From Enterobacteriaceae bacterium UBA2655 (GTDB lineage: Bacteria > Pseudomonadota > Gammaproteobacteria > Enterobacterales > Enterobacteriaceae), in NCBI GenBank assembly GCA_002359495.1, contig DENB01000024.1, forward strand, positions 1 through 17,486: a DNA stretch of 17,486 nt. The letters run 5' to 3'. The stretch's first letter is position 1. Each line of letters opens with the position of its first letter. The notes under the pieces were generated by a model. The model had not been told where the DNA came from. It saw only the letters and a list, made by a program, of their open reading frames with translations, and ran no database searches. This document shows, in pieces, positions 17,101 through 17,486 of the stretch. Position numbers and translations under genes: made by a program.

Positions 17101-17486
17101 GCTGGCGCTCTCCGGGGCGGCAGGCAGCGCGGTGAACGCGGCGGTCTCCGGCCTGAACGCCGCCAGCCAGGCGGGCGACAGTCGGCTGGCGGCGCTGGAG
17201 GGAATGAAGGCGGCCCTGACGGGCGTTCAGGGCTGGCAGGGCGCGGAGCAGGCGGCGCTGGCAGGCGATACCGGCAATCTGTTCGGAATAAATCTCTCGC
17301 TGGGCAGCTCGTCCTCCCGTTCGGAGCAGACGCTCACCCGGACGGAGAGCCGGGGAAGCCAGCTCACCGCCGGAAATAACCTGAGCATCGTCGCCACCGG
17401 CGGGGATATCAGCGTGCAGGGCAGCGGGCTGCAGGCGGGGGAGGGTATCCCCCCCCATGCAGCGCGGGGCGTGAACCCTACCTCCG
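11159..17486 (+). CDS. Giant TpsA exoprotein (CdiA/FhaB/HecA-type haemagglutinin repeat protein), 5' part
   Basis: Secreted filamentous protein exported by the adjacent TpsB. 2109 residues are visible with no stop; the C-terminus lies beyond the right edge. ATG 11159 has AAGGA 6 nt upstream and gives the extended signal peptide MNKQCYRVVFNQARGLLMVVAE; cleavage is expected after ADA (about 68). The TPS/haemagglutination domain (69 to about 310) contains NPAGITCNGCGF (179-190). Then come FHA-1 repeats (about 330-1190; recurring LNNxxG, AAGD, IDNRxG units), a non-repeat segment (1195-1450, candidate receptor-binding region, with a lysine-rich stretch at 1322-1344), a conserved ETDPRYTNQRQWLGSDYM...KRLGDGYYEQQL...LTGQRFLSGY block (from 1452, Tyr/Pro-type region), and FHA-2 repeats (about 1580 on). 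This order matches CdiA. Whether a toxin tip follows, and hence CdiA rather than an adhesin or haemolysin, cannot be seen. Confidence 0.93.
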   Translation, partial: MNKQCYRVVFNQARGLLMVVAEIAKSQRSVSCPASGVAHISSQRIAKLKRLSFSLLLVLGYVSFPADAGIVADGAAAGNLQPTLTQTANGTPQVNIQTPSAGGVSRNIYSQFDVDQRGVILNNSHSNTQTQIAGMVNGNPHLAKGEASVILNEINARNPSQLNGRIEVAGRNAQVVIANPAGITCNGCGFINANRATLTTGQVQIHNGRITGYDVNNGEIVVQGAGMDSSRQDSTDLIARAVKVNAGIWAKELNITTGRNFTDAAHQTVAAKTPEKGTAPALALDVSALGGMYANKIRLLGTENGVGVRNAGSLGAAAGDVVVNVDGSIGNNGSITASQQLRLTSQGDLDNSGKLDAGMDSVIDAAGLLSNSGIIAAGRNAMLQARSLNSNATGKIVAGINRDGTLGAAGDLSLSSQGELRVNGQATAAGQLTAKGAAIDLSGSQTWGRNLSLEAATGAVTTANATVAAQEHLIASSKVKINNDGGQISADKLTLATPSLSNQKGLFQQLGSDDLKLSFRDDFNNTGGTFASNSANITLDTAQWINLSGAFLHYGTGKAGLTIGRLDSSAGTLFSKGSLALTGDTLLLDNATTQAERIALTARSLSHRQGSLIQTGREEMTLRVSDAFNNQEGNLAANGDISLSVGSLNNQRGVITAAQDSALWVDAQSQIDNRNGTMAAAGSLSLRSAALNNDGGLLQSGQAMTLTLSDGALSNRNSGGKGGILSRGALSITGGEIDNSAGFIAAAGEAALTGLDFINQDGTLASEADLNMQVRGLNNQRGRIQAGAALTVDTQGNSISNLNGLFSAGQTLRLLSGALLNTSGQLLSSDSAFISTLGELLNNFQGVIAAAGDARIESGALNNHEGQLQIVGDAVINAAGAQVDNTAGLIRSGKNLSLTTTELINRQTQGENRGLEAQSVEIHSAAIDNRDGILRASDRLALHNERRLNNQDGLISAGKLIIHGGDTLTLTNTRGTLIAGDALDLTADALSGDGRVLSQQMMTLVLQQAFFNQGEIVANGDMNFTLGQGLVNQALIRAGGVLRLNASALDNQQSGEIGAGENHLNLAGSATNRGLLDGGLTHITAGQILNIGSGRLYGDHIALFSGTLENLAEDGVAATLAARDRLDIGVQTLNNRDHGLIYSGGDLTIGGALDGNLFASGKATVLNNHSATIEAARDMTLNIGEINNINDRLVTEVVEIERSYHHEAALKGSTHRFDWADIDTSYKNKWNVTDAIMPDGTRGNNFYEYQYERTILETRIKESDPGQLIAGGNLTINSDRVNNHDSRILAGGVLGGLIGELNNIATLGKRIITDIGKQIHWYAKKTSDGMGGTKTSQGKKKTKYAPAALHQSVDLQAMAWQGNTQINGSGAQIDGRNTSGATVIIEGIGAITADTEQTPVNPPPGQIVEIVIPGEGNNDSETAIRTVAPNTRLPDNSLFRLHPDNDVPFLIETDPRYTNQRQWLGSDYMQKQFTQDPNNVLKRLGDGYYEQQLIRQQIVSLTGQRFLSGYNNDEAQFRALMDAGVLFGKAHGLIPGVALTAQQMALLTSDMVWLVRQSVTLPDGSTQQVVVPQLYVRVKKGDLDGSGALLGGDNIALNVNNDLTNSGHISGRNVTQLTADNLHNSGFIGGDQLDLRARIDINNVGGALQGGSSLTAIAGRDINSISTLSGSGGNISLNRPAGIYVQNPGGALMLEAFNNVNLTASMVSNAGEGSRTQIVAGNDLNLNTLTVTHSEYGSWGKGNDRTLTQSSEVGSRINGNGDLLLSAGHDLSTRAAEVTAAGSLGVTAGNDIRITSGENRYHLTENSRQKSGGLLSSKSVASHDDVQEQSAVASRFSGDSVAMQAGRDMTLSGSSVAGTQDVLLSAGRDLTLTTAEQFRQENHQYQEKKSGFSGTGGVGGSYGKQSVKTTDDGVSRSSAGSMVGSTQGSVILSAGNALTVKGSDLLAGNDLSLTGKEVSVLAAEHQSRESHVVEQKQSGLTLALSGAAGSAVNAAVSGLNAASQAGDSRLAALEGMKAALTGVQGWQGAEQAALAGDTGNLFGINLSLGSSSSRSEQTLTRTESRGSQLTAGNNLSIVATGGDISVQGSGLQAGEGIPPHAARGVNPTS
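17441..17486 (+). other. Aberrant 3' edge of the tpsA fragment, likely base-call errors
   Basis: The frame stays open but reads AGEGIPPHAARGVNPTS where FHA repeats would give something like AGEGISLHAARGVNLTS. Three T-to-C changes (one each in two codons of the eight-C run at 17449-17456 and one in the later CCT) would restore the pattern. This suggests a low-quality contig end rather than real biology. Confidence 0.5.

Noticed and set aside
11159..17486. Frameshift or internal stop in tpsA
   Set aside because: Spot checks of the frame about every kilobase, and at the right edge, keep the family pattern, and I met no in-frame stop in the translation.

Overview
The window looks like chromosomal DNA of an enterobacterium (Enterobacterales). 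A Pantoea/Erwinia-like member is my best guess, but genus is inference. The core block speD-speE-yacC-cueO has the gene order and near-identical motifs of Escherichia coli. GC content is high, and several neighbours are accessory genes not found beside this block in E. coli. I see no RNA genes, insertion sequences or CRISPR arrays.

Layout. (a) 1-2361, plus strand: the 3' half of a DUF1537-family four-carbon acid-sugar kinase, a PdxA2-type dehydrogenase overlapping it by 8 bp, and a DeoR-family regulator 6 bp further on. This is a catabolic operon for a tetronate such as D-threonate or D-erythronate. A bidirectional terminator (2373-2401) separates it from (b) 2419-4576, minus strand: speD and speE (spermidine synthesis) and the small exported protein gene yacC. 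(c) 4694-6304, plus strand: a CueR-type copper-responsive promoter and the Tat-exported copper oxidase cueO. (d) 6307-7590, minus strand: a cystathionine gamma-synthase-family PLP enzyme whose stop codon lies 2 bp from that of cueO. (e) 7591-7836: an intergenic stretch with two intrinsic terminators facing opposite ways. (f) 7837-9099, minus strand: an oxalate/formate-antiporter-like MFS transporter. (g) 9100-9434: an intergenic region holding a strong sigma-54 promoter match, a 5'-end stem-loop and an NtrC-like site correctly placed for the transporter. (h) 9435-17486, plus strand: a two-partner secretion pair, the outer-membrane TpsB (CdiB/ShlB type) and the first 2109 residues of a giant TpsA (CdiA/FhaB type) that runs off the window.

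How parts work together. The kinase and PdxA2 phosphorylate and then oxidise and decarboxylate a tetronate to dihydroxyacetone phosphate, probably under the adjacent regulator. SpeD makes the aminopropyl donor that SpeE uses. TpsB exports TpsA. Any toxic C-terminus and immunity gene would lie beyond the right edge, so contact-dependent inhibition is plausible but not shown.

The most interesting signals are the sigma-54/NtrC-like control region of the transporter, the orphan plus-strand terminator that would end cueO read-through antisense to the whole PLP gene, and the odd last ~40 bases, which look like base-call errors at a contig end.
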